Shown here: positions 1 through 9,100 of the stretch, one piece after another
How positions within the stretch are numbered: position 1 is the first letter of the stretch
How the letters are laid out: every line of letters begins with the position of its first letter
Origin: Streptomyces sp. 2114.4
GTDB taxonomy: Bacteria > Actinomycetota > Actinomycetes > Streptomycetales > Streptomycetaceae
Direction: 5' to 3'
Length of the DNA stretch: 64,000 nt
Assembly (NCBI RefSeq): GCF_900187385.1
Contig: NZ_FYEY01000001.1
Location: 1,612,001 to 1,676,000 of the forward strand
Notes under the pieces: generated by a model
What the model saw: the letters and a program-made list of their open reading frames with translations, nothing else
Told to the model about the DNA's origin: nothing
The model's database searches: none
Made by a program: the position numbers and the translations under genes

Positions 1-2
1 AC

Positions 3-938
3 CTGTCCCCGGAAGAGGTGCTGGCGCATCTGGACGACATGCTCAACCGGGTCGCCCACGACGCGAACGCCGACGACGGGGTCATCGGAGCCACCTGCCT
101 GTACGCCGTCTACGACCCCGTCAGCTGCCGCTGCACCCTGGCCCGCGCCGGCCACCCCGCGCCGCTGCTCGTCGGCCCCGACGGCGCGGGCAAGCTGCTG
201 GATCTGCCGACCGGCCCGCCGCTCGGGCTGGGCGGCATGCCCTTCGAATCCGTCGAACTGCCGTTGCGGGAAGGGAGTCTGCTGGCCCTGTACACCAACG
301 GGCTGCTGCTGGGGAAGGCCCTCGATCTCGACGGAGGGATCACCAGGCTGCGGCAGGCGCTGGCCGATCCCAAGGCTCCGCTGGAGGACCTCTGCGAGAC
401 GGTGATCGGCGGTCTGCCGGGCGGGCGGCCGGTCGACGATGTGGCGCTGCTGCTGGCACGTACCCGGGCCCTGCCCCGGACCCGGCTGGCCACGTGGGAG
501 ATTCCCGCCGACCCGTCCGCGGTCGGCGAGGCCCGCCGGACCGCGGCCCGCCTGCTGCGCGAATGGGGTCTGGAAGAACTCGGCTTCTCCACCGAGCTGA
601 TCGTCAGTGAACTGGTCACCAATGCCATCCGGCACGCCTCCGGGCCGATCGGCCTGCGGATGATCCGCGCGGGGGAACTGATCTGCGAGGTCTCGGACGC
701 CAGCAGCACCACCCCGCACCTGCGCCATGCGCGGACCACCGACGAGGGCGGCCGCGGGCTGTTCCTCATCGCCCGCTACGCCCAGCGGTGGGGCACCCGC
801 TACACCGCCCAAGGGAAGATCATCTGGGCCGAACTGCCGCTCGGCCCCACCACCGGGACCGCCCCGCCGGCCGACCTCGGCACGCTCCTCGAAGACCTCG
901 ACGACCAGGCGGACTTCACGAGCGCGGAGGGGCGGTGA
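3..938 (+). CDS. SpoIIE-family PP2C phosphatase with C-terminal anti-sigma-type ATPase domain (5' end outside window)
   Basis: This is the C-terminal part of a signalling protein. The reading frame is open to the first base of the window, so the start lies upstream. The first ~140 visible residues are the end of a SpoIIE/PP2C phosphatase domain (DDVALLLAR near residue 150 is the metal-binding DD motif region). Residues ~165-285 form a HATPase_c_2 domain of the RsbW/SpoIIAB type, with the N box (ELVTNAIRHA) and the G box (GRGLFLI). Such proteins set anti-sigma-factor antagonist phosphorylation in streptomycetes. Any PAS/GAF sensor would be in the missing N-terminus. The target sigma system cannot be told from this window. 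Confidence 0.85.
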   Translation: MSPEEVLAHLDDMLNRVAHDANADDGVIGATCLYAVYDPVSCRCTLARAGHPAPLLVGPDGAGKLLDLPTGPPLGLGGMPFESVELPLREGSLLALYTNGLLLGKALDLDGGITRLRQALADPKAPLEDLCETVIGGLPGGRPVDDVALLLARTRALPRTRLATWEIPADPSAVGEARRTAARLLREWGLEELGFSTELIVSELVTNAIRHASGPIGLRMIRAGELICEVSDASSTTPHLRHARTTDEGGRGLFLIARYAQRWGTRYTAQGKIIWAELPLGPTTGTAPPADLGTLLEDLDDQADFTSAEGR

Positions 939-981
939 GGACGGGGAGCCGGGGCAACGGGGAGACGGCGGTCCGGGGAGC

Positions 982-1012
982 CGGGAGGACGGGCGATGCC
1001 CGTTTCCTCCCG
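982..1012 (+). terminator. Rho-independent-type hairpin after the phosphatase gene
   Basis: Arms CGGGAGGA (982-989) and TCCTCCCG (1005-1012) enclose a second perfect stem CGGGC/GCCCG around the loop GAT, with a 2-nt bulge. It lies 44 bases after the stop codon at 938. There is no T-run, which is usual in streptomycetes. Confidence 0.7.
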
Positions 1013-1121
1013 CCTGCCTGTGCCCCCGCTTAGCCGCTCCTTAAGCCCGCCCTAAAGATCCTCAGGAACCGCTCTCCAGGGGCAAATCCGCTGTTCAGCG
1101 GGGCTAGCGTGCTTCTCGTAA

Positions 1122-1140
1122 GGCGGCCCTGCGGGCCGCC
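1122..1140 (+). other. Perfect 8-bp hairpin in the region upstream of the LPMO gene
   Basis: GGCGGCCC/GGGCCGCC with a 3-nt loop, about 100 bases before the LPMO start. It may be a leader stem in the LPMO transcript or the tail of a terminator. The rest of 1013-1241 shows no gene. Confidence 0.4.
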
Positions 1141-1241
1141 GGCGCCGCTCTCCGGGGGAGAGGCCGTGGCCCGTGTCCCGCCCCCCACCATGGTGCCGCC
1201 TCGTACCCCGCTCGATGCAACGGATGAAGGAGACCCCCACG

Positions 1242-2267
1242 ATGACCGCTCGTCGCAAGGCCACCGGAATCGCACTGGCCGGAATCGGCCCGCTCGCGCT
1301 CACCGTGCTCACCGCGAGCCCGGCCGCCGCGCACGGTTCGATGACGGACCCGGTCAGCCGGGTGTCGGCATGCTACGCGGAGGGGCCCGAGAGCCCGAAG
1401 TCCGCGGCGTGCAAGGCGGCCGTGCAGGCCGGCGGCACCCAGGCCTTCTACGACTGGAACGGTGTACGGGACGGCGAGGCAGGCGGCCGGTCCAAATCGC
1501 GCATCCCCGACGGCAAGCTGTGCAGCGCCAACAACCCCGAGTACAAGGGCCTGGACCTGCCCCGTGCCGACTGGCCCTCCTCCAGGATGCGGGCGGGCAG
1601 CCACACTTTCCGCTACAAGGCCACCGCGCCCCACAAGGGGTACTTCGAGCTGTACCTCACCAAGAGCAGCTACCACCCGGCCAAGCCGCTGAAGTGGTCC
1701 GACCTGGAGTCGAAGCCGTTCGCGAAGGTCACCGACCCGAAGCTGACCAACGGGGAGTACGTCTTCAACGGCAAGGTGCCGGCCCGGTCCGGGCGCCATC
1801 TCATCTACAGCATCTGGCAGCGGTCGGACAGCGCCGAGGCGTTCTACACCTGCTCGGACGTCGTCTTCGGGAAGGACAGCGGCCAGGCGGCGGCGAAGCC
1901 CGCGCCGACCGCCTCGGCGCCGACCGCCCGCCGGCTCGCGGCGGGCGCCGGCAAGTCGTCGATGGACATGAGCGGGCACGACCACGGAGGCAGCGGCTCC
2001 GGCGCCCACACCGGTGCCGGCACCCACACCGGTGCCGGCACTCCGGCGGACGCCGATGCCCCCGCGCCGGGCGGCAGTTCGCAGGTCGGCGGCAACGCCC
2101 CGCAGGCCCAGGGCGGCGGCAAGCCGGCCGGCGGGCAGCAGCTGGCGGAGACCGGTGGCGACAGCTCCACCGCCCCGCTGGCCATCGGCGGCGCCGCCGT
2201 CCTGGCCATGGGCGCCGGGGCGCTGCTCGCCACCACCCGCCGCAAGGCTGCCCGGCACCGCGGCTGA
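1242..2267 (+). CDS. Secreted AA10 lytic polysaccharide monooxygenase with a class E sortase anchor
   Basis: A copper enzyme that cuts chitin- or cellulose-like chains oxidatively. The start ATG at 1242 follows AAGGAGA with 8 nt spacing; ORFs starting further upstream lack a ribosome site. The signal peptide ends AAA, exposing His31 as residue 1 of the mature protein, the first half of the copper histidine brace. The second ligand is His131 (ATAPHKGY) and the axial residue is Phe201 in SAEAFYTCSDV, with a conserved Cys pattern. Residues ~215-300 are an Ala/Pro/Gly linker containing a His/Met cluster (MDMSGHDHGG, ~241-250). LAETG (301-305), a membrane segment and the basic tail RRKAARHR form a sortase signal, so the enzyme should be fixed to peptidoglycan rather than released. 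Family assignment is sure; the substrate is not known. Confidence 0.93.
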   Translation: MTARRKATGIALAGIGPLALTVLTASPAAAHGSMTDPVSRVSACYAEGPESPKSAACKAAVQAGGTQAFYDWNGVRDGEAGGRSKSRIPDGKLCSANNPEYKGLDLPRADWPSSRMRAGSHTFRYKATAPHKGYFELYLTKSSYHPAKPLKWSDLESKPFAKVTDPKLTNGEYVFNGKVPARSGRHLIYSIWQRSDSAEAFYTCSDVVFGKDSGQAAAKPAPTASAPTARRLAAGAGKSSMDMSGHDHGGSGSGAHTGAGTHTGAGTPADADAPAPGGSSQVGGNAPQAQGGGKPAGGQQLAETGGDSSTAPLAIGGAAVLAMGAGALLATTRRKAARHRG

Positions 2268-2311
2268 GGGCCACGCCGGCGCTGACGACCGCACCGCGGC
2301 CGTCTTGGAAA

Positions 2312-2345
2312 CGACGCCGCCCCCTTCGCCCCGGGGGCGGCGTCG
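2312..2345 (+). terminator. Strong terminator after the LPMO gene
   Basis: Perfect 13-bp stem (2312-2324 with 2333-2345) and an 8-nt loop, 44 bases after the LPMO stop. It separates that gene from the downstream TetR gene. Confidence 0.85.
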
Positions 2346-2419
2346 CCGCGCGCCGGGCCGTCCGCCCCGCCCCGCTCCGGAGGATGCCCTCCCCCATAGT
2401 GGAGAGTAGCCTCTAGAAC

Positions 2420-3007
2420 ATGGCCAGGCCGTCCCGCTTCGCTACCCCGCAGCTCCTCGACGCCGCCGTACGGCTGGCAGCCGAGTCCGGGCCGTCGGGG
2501 GTCACCATGTCCGCGGTCGCGGCGGCCGTCGGCGCACCCAGCGGCTCGCTCTACCACCGCTTCGCCGGCCGCCCGGCACTGCTCGCCGAGGTGTGGCTGC
2601 GTACCGTAGAGGACTTCCAGGTGGGCTACTTCGAGGCCCTTGAATCGTCGAAGGACCCGCGCGCGGGGGGCCGGGCGGCCGCCCGCCACATCGTGGCGTG
2701 GAGCCGCACCCACCCGGCACAGGCCGCGCTGCTCCTGTACGGGGAGCACGACTTCGGGTGGGACGACTGGTCCGACGAGCATCTGCTCCGTGCGGAGGAG
2801 GGGAACATCCAGGTGCGGGCGGCCATGGCAGCGCTCGCGGGGGCGCTGGGACTGCACGGCAGGGCGGGCCTGGACCGGGTGATGCTCGCCGTCATCGACC
2901 TCCCGCTGTCGCTGGTGCGCCGCCATCTGCACGGCGGCTGCCCGCTGCCGCCGCACGCCGAGGACCTGGCGGAACAGTGCACCGACGCCCTGCTGGCGGG
3001 CGACTGA
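2420..3007 (+). CDS. TetR/AcrR-family transcriptional regulator
   Basis: 195 residues. The N-terminal helix-turn-helix spans ~10-55 (VTMSAVAAAVGAPSGSLYHRFAGRPALLAEVW), typical of TetR proteins. The C-terminal part (60-195) is the ligand/dimer domain and is too variable to name an inducer. The ATG at 2420 is preceded by GGAG about 14 nt away, and an imperfect inverted repeat (AGAG-TAGC-CTCT) lies just before the start and could be an autoregulatory site. It stands between the LPMO and a convergent lipase, so its target is unclear. Its stop codon overlaps a tandem repeat. Confidence 0.85.
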   Translation: MARPSRFATPQLLDAAVRLAAESGPSGVTMSAVAAAVGAPSGSLYHRFAGRPALLAEVWLRTVEDFQVGYFEALESSKDPRAGGRAAARHIVAWSRTHPAQAALLLYGEHDFGWDDWSDEHLLRAEEGNIQVRAAMAALAGALGLHGRAGLDRVMLAVIDLPLSLVRRHLHGGCPLPPHAEDLAEQCTDALLAGD

Positions 3008-3104
3008 CGGCAGCGGTGCACCCTTCGTACGGGACGACTGACGGCAGCGGTCCACCCTCCGCACAGGGCGGCTGACGGCAGCGGTCCACCGCCGTACGGG
3101 ACGA
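3004..3104. repeat. 34-bp tandem repeat, three copies, overlapping the TetR stop codon
   Basis: CTGACGGCAGCGGT begins at 3004, 3038 and 3072, an exact 34-nt period. The rest of each unit also matches with a few changes (CACC...CGTACGGGACGA in units 1 and 3). The first copy includes the stop codon of the TetR gene. Confidence 0.85.
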
Positions 3105-3130
3105 GCCCACCACCCCTACGGGCGGTGGGC
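3105..3130. terminator. Bidirectional terminator between TetR and lipase genes
   Basis: Stem GCCCACC/GGTGGGC (3105-3111 with 3124-3130), with a further inner CCC/GGG pairing. It lies between two convergent genes, so it can serve both strands. Confidence 0.7.
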
Positions 3131-3145
3131 CGCACCCGCTCCCGG

Positions 3146-4051
3146 TCAGCCCGACACGCAGGTGGTCGGGGTGGCGTGCGCCGGGTCGAGGGCGTTGGCC
3201 GTCTCGTGGAAGGCGACGCGGTCGGCGAGCCCGATGGCCACATGCTCGGAGAGGTCGACGGCACACAGGTCCTGGAGCACGACGTTGTGCACGTCGGGGC
3301 CGCTCAGGAACTGCGTCCGGTAGGGGGTGACGACCTCGTCGTACTTGGTCGCGATCACCGTGTAGTGCACCCCGGGCACGGTGTCGCCGCCCTCGTTGAG
3401 GCGGTTGAGGATGTCCGAGCCGACGATCTGGTCGGACAGCCCCGGGATCGCCTTGTCGAGGTACTGCTTGGCACCGGGGAAGTAGGGCAGCAGGCGGGTC
3501 AGCCCGTCCAGGTCGGTGCCGTGGTTGTCGGGGGCCAGCCCGACCAGCGCGTTCACCTTGTCCGCGCCGCCGTGGAACTTCATGTAGACCCGCGGCATCA
3601 TGCCGCCCTGCGAGTGGCCGACGAGATCGGCCTTCGAGGTGCCGGTGGCGGCCAGCACCCGGTCGACGTAGTCGGCAAGCTGCTGGGCGGAGGCATCGAC
3701 CGGGCCCAGCCCGTGGAAGAACGGGACGCCGGGCAGCTGCCCGTAGTCCAGGGAGAAGACACAGTAGCCGCGGGCCACCAAGTAGGGCGCGAGACCGAGC
3801 CAGTTGTCGATGGCGTTGCCCAGGGTGCCGTGCACCAGGACCACCGGCCGCGGGTGGTCGGCGGAGGGCTTGCAGGAGTAGTTGTTCCAGCCGCTGCGTA
3901 CGGCCGCATCAGAGGGGCGGCGCGCAGCGTCTCCGGCCGGGGTGGTGGCGGGCGACGGGTGGGCATCAGCGGCGGCGGGCGCGGCGGTGAGACCGAGGGC
4001 CAGCGCGAGGGCGGGGAGGAGGGTGAGCGCTCTTGACCAGTGCAGCTTCAT
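3146..4051 (-). CDS. Secreted alpha/beta-hydrolase lipase/esterase
   Basis: 301 residues. The start ATG (4051) is preceded by AGGAG at 6 nt; a longer reading frame to 4213 has no ribosome site. The signal peptide is MKLHWSRAL... with a cut near AAADA. Motifs: HGTLG at the oxyanion strand (VVLVHGTLGNAIDNW), nucleophile elbow GHSQGG, Asp in the YDEVVTPY segment and a late His (SEHVAIG). Four cysteines (NYSCKP, RGYCVF, QDLCAV, TTCVSG) probably form two disulfides, consistent with export. It resembles secreted Streptomyces triacylglycerol lipases of the LipA group. It converges with the TetR gene and is transcribed from the 4052-4382 gap. Confidence 0.88.
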   Translation of the reverse strand: MKLHWSRALTLLPALALALGLTAAPAAADAHPSPATTPAGDAARRPSDAAVRSGWNNYSCKPSADHPRPVVLVHGTLGNAIDNWLGLAPYLVARGYCVFSLDYGQLPGVPFFHGLGPVDASAQQLADYVDRVLAATGTSKADLVGHSQGGMMPRVYMKFHGGADKVNALVGLAPDNHGTDLDGLTRLLPYFPGAKQYLDKAIPGLSDQIVGSDILNRLNEGGDTVPGVHYTVIATKYDEVVTPYRTQFLSGPDVHNVVLQDLCAVDLSEHVAIGLADRVAFHETANALDPAHATPTTCVSG

Positions 4052-4260
4052 ACGATGCTCCTTGCGGGGTGAGGGGACTCCGAAGTGCTCGGTGAGCCGT
4101 TCACGCGATCCGGATCGCAAGGGCCAACGCAGTTGACTGACAAGTAAGTTACGGCTGGGTAAGCACGGAGTGCCAGCGGCGTGACGGTGAAGGAAGCCCC
4201 ACACGACCCTCACCGGACGTCCGGGACGCGGCGCGCCGCGGTGTGCCGGTGCCCGGTTCC

Positions 4261-4298
4261 GTACGGGACGGCCGCCGGGGACAGGAGCCGTCCCGTAC
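4261..4298. promoter_or_regulatory. 12-bp perfect inverted repeat between lipase and PPOX genes
   Basis: GTACGGGACGGC (4261-4272) and GCCGTCCCGTAC (4287-4298) around a 14-nt centre. It lies in the 331-base gap between divergent genes, so an operator or a leader hairpin is more likely than a terminator. No other structure was seen in 4052-4260. Confidence 0.5.
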
Positions 4299-4308
4299 AG
4301 TCAGTAAT

Positions 4309-4353
4309 GCCTTGACCAGTGACATCACAGCCAACAGCGCCTTGACCAGTGAC
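4309..4353 (+). promoter_or_regulatory. Direct repeat GCCTTGACCAGTGAC x2, 30-bp spacing
   Basis: The 15-mer occurs at 4309-4323 and again at 4339-4353, just before the PPOX gene start at 4383. Each copy holds a TTGACC that could be a -35 element. The repeat phase of 30 bp is about three helical turns, as in tandem regulator sites. Confidence 0.5.
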
Positions 4354-4382
4354 CGCGGCACGAAGGGCATGAGGGGACACCG

Positions 4383-5039
4383 ATGACACCGATGGAGACG
4401 GCGGGGACAGCGGATCTGACCGGCATGGTGGAGGTCTCGTCGGAGGGGGAACTGCGCGAGCTGATCGGCGAGCCCAGCTCCCATGCGGCGAACAAGACCC
4501 GCCACCGGCTGCACGACCTGGACCGGCGGTGGCTGGCCCGCTCACCGTTCTGCGTGATCGCCACCGCGGATGCGCAGGGCCGGTGCGATGTCTCGCCCAA
4601 GGGCGACCCGGCGGGCTTCACCCATGTCCTGGACGACACCACCCTGGTGATCCCGGACCGCCCCGGCAACAAGCGCCTGGACGGCATGAGGAACATCCTC
4701 GGCAACCCGCATGTCGGGCTGGACTACTTCCTCCCCGGGCGCGGTGACACCCTGCGGATCAACGGCCGCGCCCGGCTGCTGCGCGACGCCCCGTTCTTCG
4801 ACGAGCTGATCAGGAAGGGCAACCGCCCGCGACTGGCGCTGCTGGTGGAGGTCGAGGAGGTCTTCTACCACTGCTCCAAGGCGTTCCTGCGCTCGGAGCT
4901 GTGGAATCCGGAGACCTGGCAGCCCGACGCCCTGCCCTCGCGGGCCCGGATCGTCAAGGGCGTCGAGCTCCAGGACGTGCCGCTGGAGGAACTGGAGCGG
5001 CACTACGGCCCGGAGTACGCGAAGAAGCTCTACGGCTGA
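4383..5039 (+). CDS. FMN-dependent PPOX-type flavoprotein (MSMEG_1061-like)
   Basis: 218 residues of the pyridoxamine-5'-phosphate-oxidase split-barrel fold. Diagnostic segments are SPFCVIATADAQGRCDVSPKGDPAGF and DDTTLVIPDRPGNKRLDGMRNILGNPHVGLDYFLPGRGDTLRINGRA, with the C-terminal HCSKAFLRSELWNPETW segment seen in this subgroup. FMN or F420 binding is expected from the family; the substrate is unknown. The ATG follows GAGGGG at a suitable distance. It has its own upstream direct repeats and ends 30 bases before the convergent ImuB-like gene. Confidence 0.85.
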   Translation: MTPMETAGTADLTGMVEVSSEGELRELIGEPSSHAANKTRHRLHDLDRRWLARSPFCVIATADAQGRCDVSPKGDPAGFTHVLDDTTLVIPDRPGNKRLDGMRNILGNPHVGLDYFLPGRGDTLRINGRARLLRDAPFFDELIRKGNRPRLALLVEVEEVFYHCSKAFLRSELWNPETWQPDALPSRARIVKGVELQDVPLEELERHYGPEYAKKLYG

Positions 5040-5069
5040 GGCACCGGCTCCCCCTCGGGGAGCGGGCCC

Positions 5070-6197
5070 CTACGGCCGGACGGCCCCGGGCCCGAGGGGC
5101 TTGGTGCCCGGGGGCGGGGGCGTACGGCCGTGCGGGCCGAGGGTTGCCGCGGGGCGTACGCTCCCGGTGCCGAAGCGCGCCCTGGCCCGGTCGACGGCCG
5201 CCTCGATGCGGTGCGCCTTGTCGTCGGAGGGGTCGAAGGTCAGCTGTCGCGCGGCGAGTTCGGCACGGCACAGGTCCTCCGCGCGCAGCGCCACGGACCG
5301 TACCCGCGCCCGCTGCAGCCCGAGCGCGGCGTGCAGCGCATAGGCCGCCCCGGTCAGCGCGGGACCGTGCGCGGTCGGCCCGTCCAGCCGCCGGGTGCGG
5401 GTCGTGGTGGAGCGGTCGGCGTAGCGGACGGTGAGGGTGAGCGCACGGGCCACCTGCCCGCTCGCGCGCATCCGGGCACCGAGGTCGTCGGCGAGCGAGA
5501 GCAGTGCCCGGCGGCGCCTGGCCGGGTCCAGTTCGTCGTGGGCGAAGCGGTGTTCCGCGCCCATCGAGCGGGCCGCGGCGTTGGGCGTCACCGGCGTCGG
5601 GTCGATGCCGCGGGCCCGCTCGTACACGAGGCGGCCGGTCTTCGCGCCGAGGATCCGCTGCAGGGTCGCGGGCGGTGCGGCGGCGATCCGGCCGACGCTG
5701 TCGAGCCCGTACGCGCACAGGGCGCGGGCGGTGGCCGGGCCGACGCCGTGCAGCGCCGAGGCCGGACGGCGGTCGAGGAAGGCGGCGACGGCCCCGGTGT
5801 CCTCGGGGACGGCCCGGATCTCCCCGGGTGCCGCCGCCTGCGCCGCCAGCCGGGCGAGCAGCGGGTTGGCGCCGATCCCGATCGTGCACCGTACGCCGTG
5901 CCAGGCCAGCGCGCGCAGCCGCACCAGTTCGGCGATGCCTGCCGCATCCCGGCCGAAGTAGCGCAGCGCACCGCGCACATCCGCCAGCGCGGCGTCCGGC
6001 GGCAGCGCCTCGATCACCGGGGTGAACCGCGCCAGGAGCCGCAGCAGTTGCTCGAACTCTCCGGCGCTCACGGGGGCGTCGTCGGCGGCCCGGAAGCGTA
6101 TGTGGAGCATGCCCGGCTGCCGCGGGGCGCCGGACGGCTCCGTCGGTGCGGTGGGCGGGTCCGGCGGTGCGGTGGGCGGCCTCGGTGCGGGCGTCAT
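5070..6197 (-). CDS. ImuB-like Y-family DNA polymerase homologue
   Basis: 375 residues. The central IGIGANPLLARLAAQAA, the helix-hairpin-helix PASALHGVGPATARAL and the little-finger region (LSLADDLGARMRASGQVARALTLTVRYAD) are those of Y-family polymerases. The catalytic carboxylates appear to be missing: the N-terminal strand reads MLHIRFRAADDAP instead of hVDhDxFF, and the usual SxDE is PDAALADV. This is what is known of ImuB, an inactive adaptor in the mutasome. The start ATG overlaps the dnaE2 stop (ATGA), so the two are translationally coupled. A Pro/Thr-rich N-terminal stretch and a Pro-rich C-terminus flank the core. In S. coelicolor the equivalent gene is often called a second dinB. Confidence 0.82.
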   Translation of the reverse strand: MTPAPRPPTAPPDPPTAPTEPSGAPRQPGMLHIRFRAADDAPVSAGEFEQLLRLLARFTPVIEALPPDAALADVRGALRYFGRDAAGIAELVRLRALAWHGVRCTIGIGANPLLARLAAQAAAPGEIRAVPEDTGAVAAFLDRRPASALHGVGPATARALCAYGLDSVGRIAAAPPATLQRILGAKTGRLVYERARGIDPTPVTPNAAARSMGAEHRFAHDELDPARRRRALLSLADDLGARMRASGQVARALTLTVRYADRSTTTRTRRLDGPTAHGPALTGAAYALHAALGLQRARVRSVALRAEDLCRAELAARQLTFDPSDDKAHRIEAAVDRARARFGTGSVRPAATLGPHGRTPPPPGTKPLGPGAVRP

Positions 6198-9100
6198 CCC
6201 GCGCTCCCCGGGCTGGAGTGCCACAACTTGCGTCCGGTGGCGGCGCGTTCGCCCGCGGGCTGGAGATCGGCCCACGGGTGCAGCTCATAGCCGGTCTCCA
6301 GCCGGATGGTGCGGCCCGGGGCGGCGTCCGCCGGCACGGACTCCCGGCCCGGCCCGTGCCCCTCCCCCGGCCCCTTGCCCGCCCCGTCATCCGCTCCGCC
6401 CCGCCCGTCGTCCGTCCCGGCCGCCGGCTCGTCCTGCCCCTCCTGCCCCTCCGGCTTCTCCGGTCCCGTCGCGAGGCGGGCGGCGACCGCCTCCAGCCCG
6501 CCCTCGCGACGGAGTTCGGCCAGTTCGGCGAGGTTCCAGGCGGCGGCGCCGACCACGCTGAGGCTGCGCGGCCCGCGCCGCTGGACCGTACCGCGCACCA
6601 GCAGCAGCCAGGAGTGGAAGACGGTGTGCGCACACGCCGCAAGGGGGGTGGGGGTACCTCCCGGGCCCCCAGGGCCCGGGGGATCGTCGAAGAAGGCGCA
6701 GTCGACCAGGCCCGTGCTGTCGTCGAGGGTGGTGAAGATGACCCGGCGGCCGGAGCGGATCGGCGGCGTCTGGGTGGCCGCCTTGGCCCCGGCGACCAGC
6801 ACCGTCTCGCCGTGCCGGGCGCCGCGCAGCAGCCGGGCCGGCAGCGCGCCCAGCTCGGCGAGGAAATCCCGGTGGTCGGCCATCAGATGGCGGGAGGTGT
6901 CCATGCCGAGGACGCCCAGCTCGGCGCTGAGCCGTTCGACATCGCTGAGGTCGGGCAGCCCCGCCGGCTCGACCTGGTCGGCCGGTGCCGCCCGCTGTGC
7001 GCCCGCGCCGTCCAGGGCCCCGGACGGCAGCGTCAACTGACCGCCGGACGTCTGCCGTCCGTGGCGGTGCAGCTCGGCGAGGTACAGCAGCAGATCCCGC
7101 CGGTTGGCGCCGAAGGCGTCCAACGCGCCGACCCGGGCGAGGCGTTCGGCCACCGGGCGGCTCGGCCTGGCCCGCTGCCACAGGTCCTGGAGGGAGTGGT
7201 AGGGCTGGCCGGCCGCGATCCGCCGCGCCTCGGCCTCGCTCATACCGTGCACATCGCAGAACGCGAGCCGCAGTCCCCAGAGCGCGTCCCGGGATCCCTC
7301 CGACCCGGACACCAGTTCGATCCGGTGAGCGACCGCCGACCGGTTCACGTCCAGCGGCAGTACCGGCACCCCGCGCCGCCGCGCGTCCGCGAGCAGCAGC
7401 CGCTTCGGGTACATCCCGGGGTCATGGGTGAGCAGCCCGGCGTAAAAGGCCGCGGGGTGGTGCGCCTTGAGCCAGGCGGACTGGTAGGTGGGCACCGCGA
7501 AGGCCACCGCATGCGCCTTGCAGAAGCCGTACGAGCCGAAGGCCTCGACGATCTCCCAGGTACGCGCGATCACGTCGGGCGGATAGCCGCGCCGCTCGGC
7601 GCAGCGGGCGAACCAGGCGCGGAGCCGGCCCTGCAGCTCGGGGTGCGACAGGGCGCGCCGCTTCTCGTCCGCCTCGTCCCGGGCGCAGCCCGTCATGATC
7701 CGCAGCAGCTCGATGACCTGCTCGTGGAACACCACCACCCCGTAGGTCTCGCGCAGCGGTTCCTCCAAATCCGGGTGCGGGTAGCGGACCGGCCTGCGGC
7801 CGTGCCGGGCCTCGATGAAGGGCCGCACCATATCGGCGGCGACCGGCCCCGGCCGGAAGAGGGAGATGTCGACGACCAGATCGTGGAAGGTGGCGGGCTG
7901 CAGCCTGCCGACCAGGTCGCGCTGGCCCGGCGACTCGATCTGGAAGCAGCCGAGCGTCTCGGTCGAGCGGATCAGGTCGTAGGTCGCCCGGTCACCGGGC
8001 GGCACCTGCGCGGGGTCGTCGAGGTCGATCCGGTGCCCGGTGGCCCGGCCGATCTCGGCGACCGCATGCGCCATCGCGGACTGCATCCGTACGCCCAGCA
8101 CATCGAGCTTGAGCAGCCCCAGGTCCTCCACGTCCTCCTTGTCGAACTGGGACATGGCGAGCGGGGACATGGCGGGCGGCCCCGCTTCCCCGCCCCCGGC
8201 GTGGGGGACCTCGGTGCTGGTGGGCACGACGGGCGTGCGGTCCAGCAGCGTGGCGTCGGAGAGCAGCACCCCGCACGGGTGCATGGCGATCCCGCGCGGC
8301 AGCGCGTCCAGCGCCTCGACCAGCTGCCACAGCCGCTCATCGCCGGCCTCCCGCACCCCGCGCAGCTCCGGCAGCTCGGCCAGCGCCGCCCGTGCGTCGC
8401 GGGCGCGGATGTGCGGGAAGGCCTTGGCGAGGCGGTCCACCTGCGCCGGGTCCATGCCCAGGGCGGCGCCCACATCCCGTACGGCGTGCCGTACGCGGTA
8501 GGTCTCGGGCATCGAGACGGTCGCCACCCGCTCCGCGCCGAAGCGGTCGAAGATCGCGCGGTAGACCTCCAGCCGGCGGGCGGACTCGACGTCGATATCG
8601 ATATCCGGCAGCGCCGCCCGGCGCTCGGACAAGAAGCGCTCCATCAGCAGCCCGTGTTCGACCGGATCGGCGTGGGCGATGCCGAGGAGGTGGTTGACCA
8701 GGGACCCGGCGCCGGACCCGCGGGCCGCGACCCGGATGCCCATCTCCCTTATGTCGTCCACCACTTGAGCGACCGTCAGGAAGTACGAGGGGTAGCCGAG
8801 CCGTTCGATCGTGCGCAGCTCGTCGTCCAGCCGCGCCCAGCGCCCGCGGTCGCGGTCGTAGCCGCGCAGCACCATCCCGGCGGCGCAGCGCGAGCGCAGC
8901 ACCCGGGCGGCGGTGCGGTGGCCGGCCCCGACCAGCCGGGGCTCGGGGAAGTGGACCCGGCCGAGCCCGATGTCGTCCTGCGGGTCGACCAGGCACGCAC
9001 CGGCGGTCTCCTCGGTCATGGTGAGCAGCCGGTGGGCCAGGCCGCGCCGGAATCCGGCCGCCTCGGCGATCCGCTCGGCGGTGTGGCGCATGGTGGCGGC

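Noticed and set aside
8186..8215. Another GC-rich palindromic insertion in dnaE2 (CCGCCCCCGGCGTGGGGGAC)
   Set aside because: Too short and imperfect to separate from ordinary GC-rich coding sequence without an alignment.
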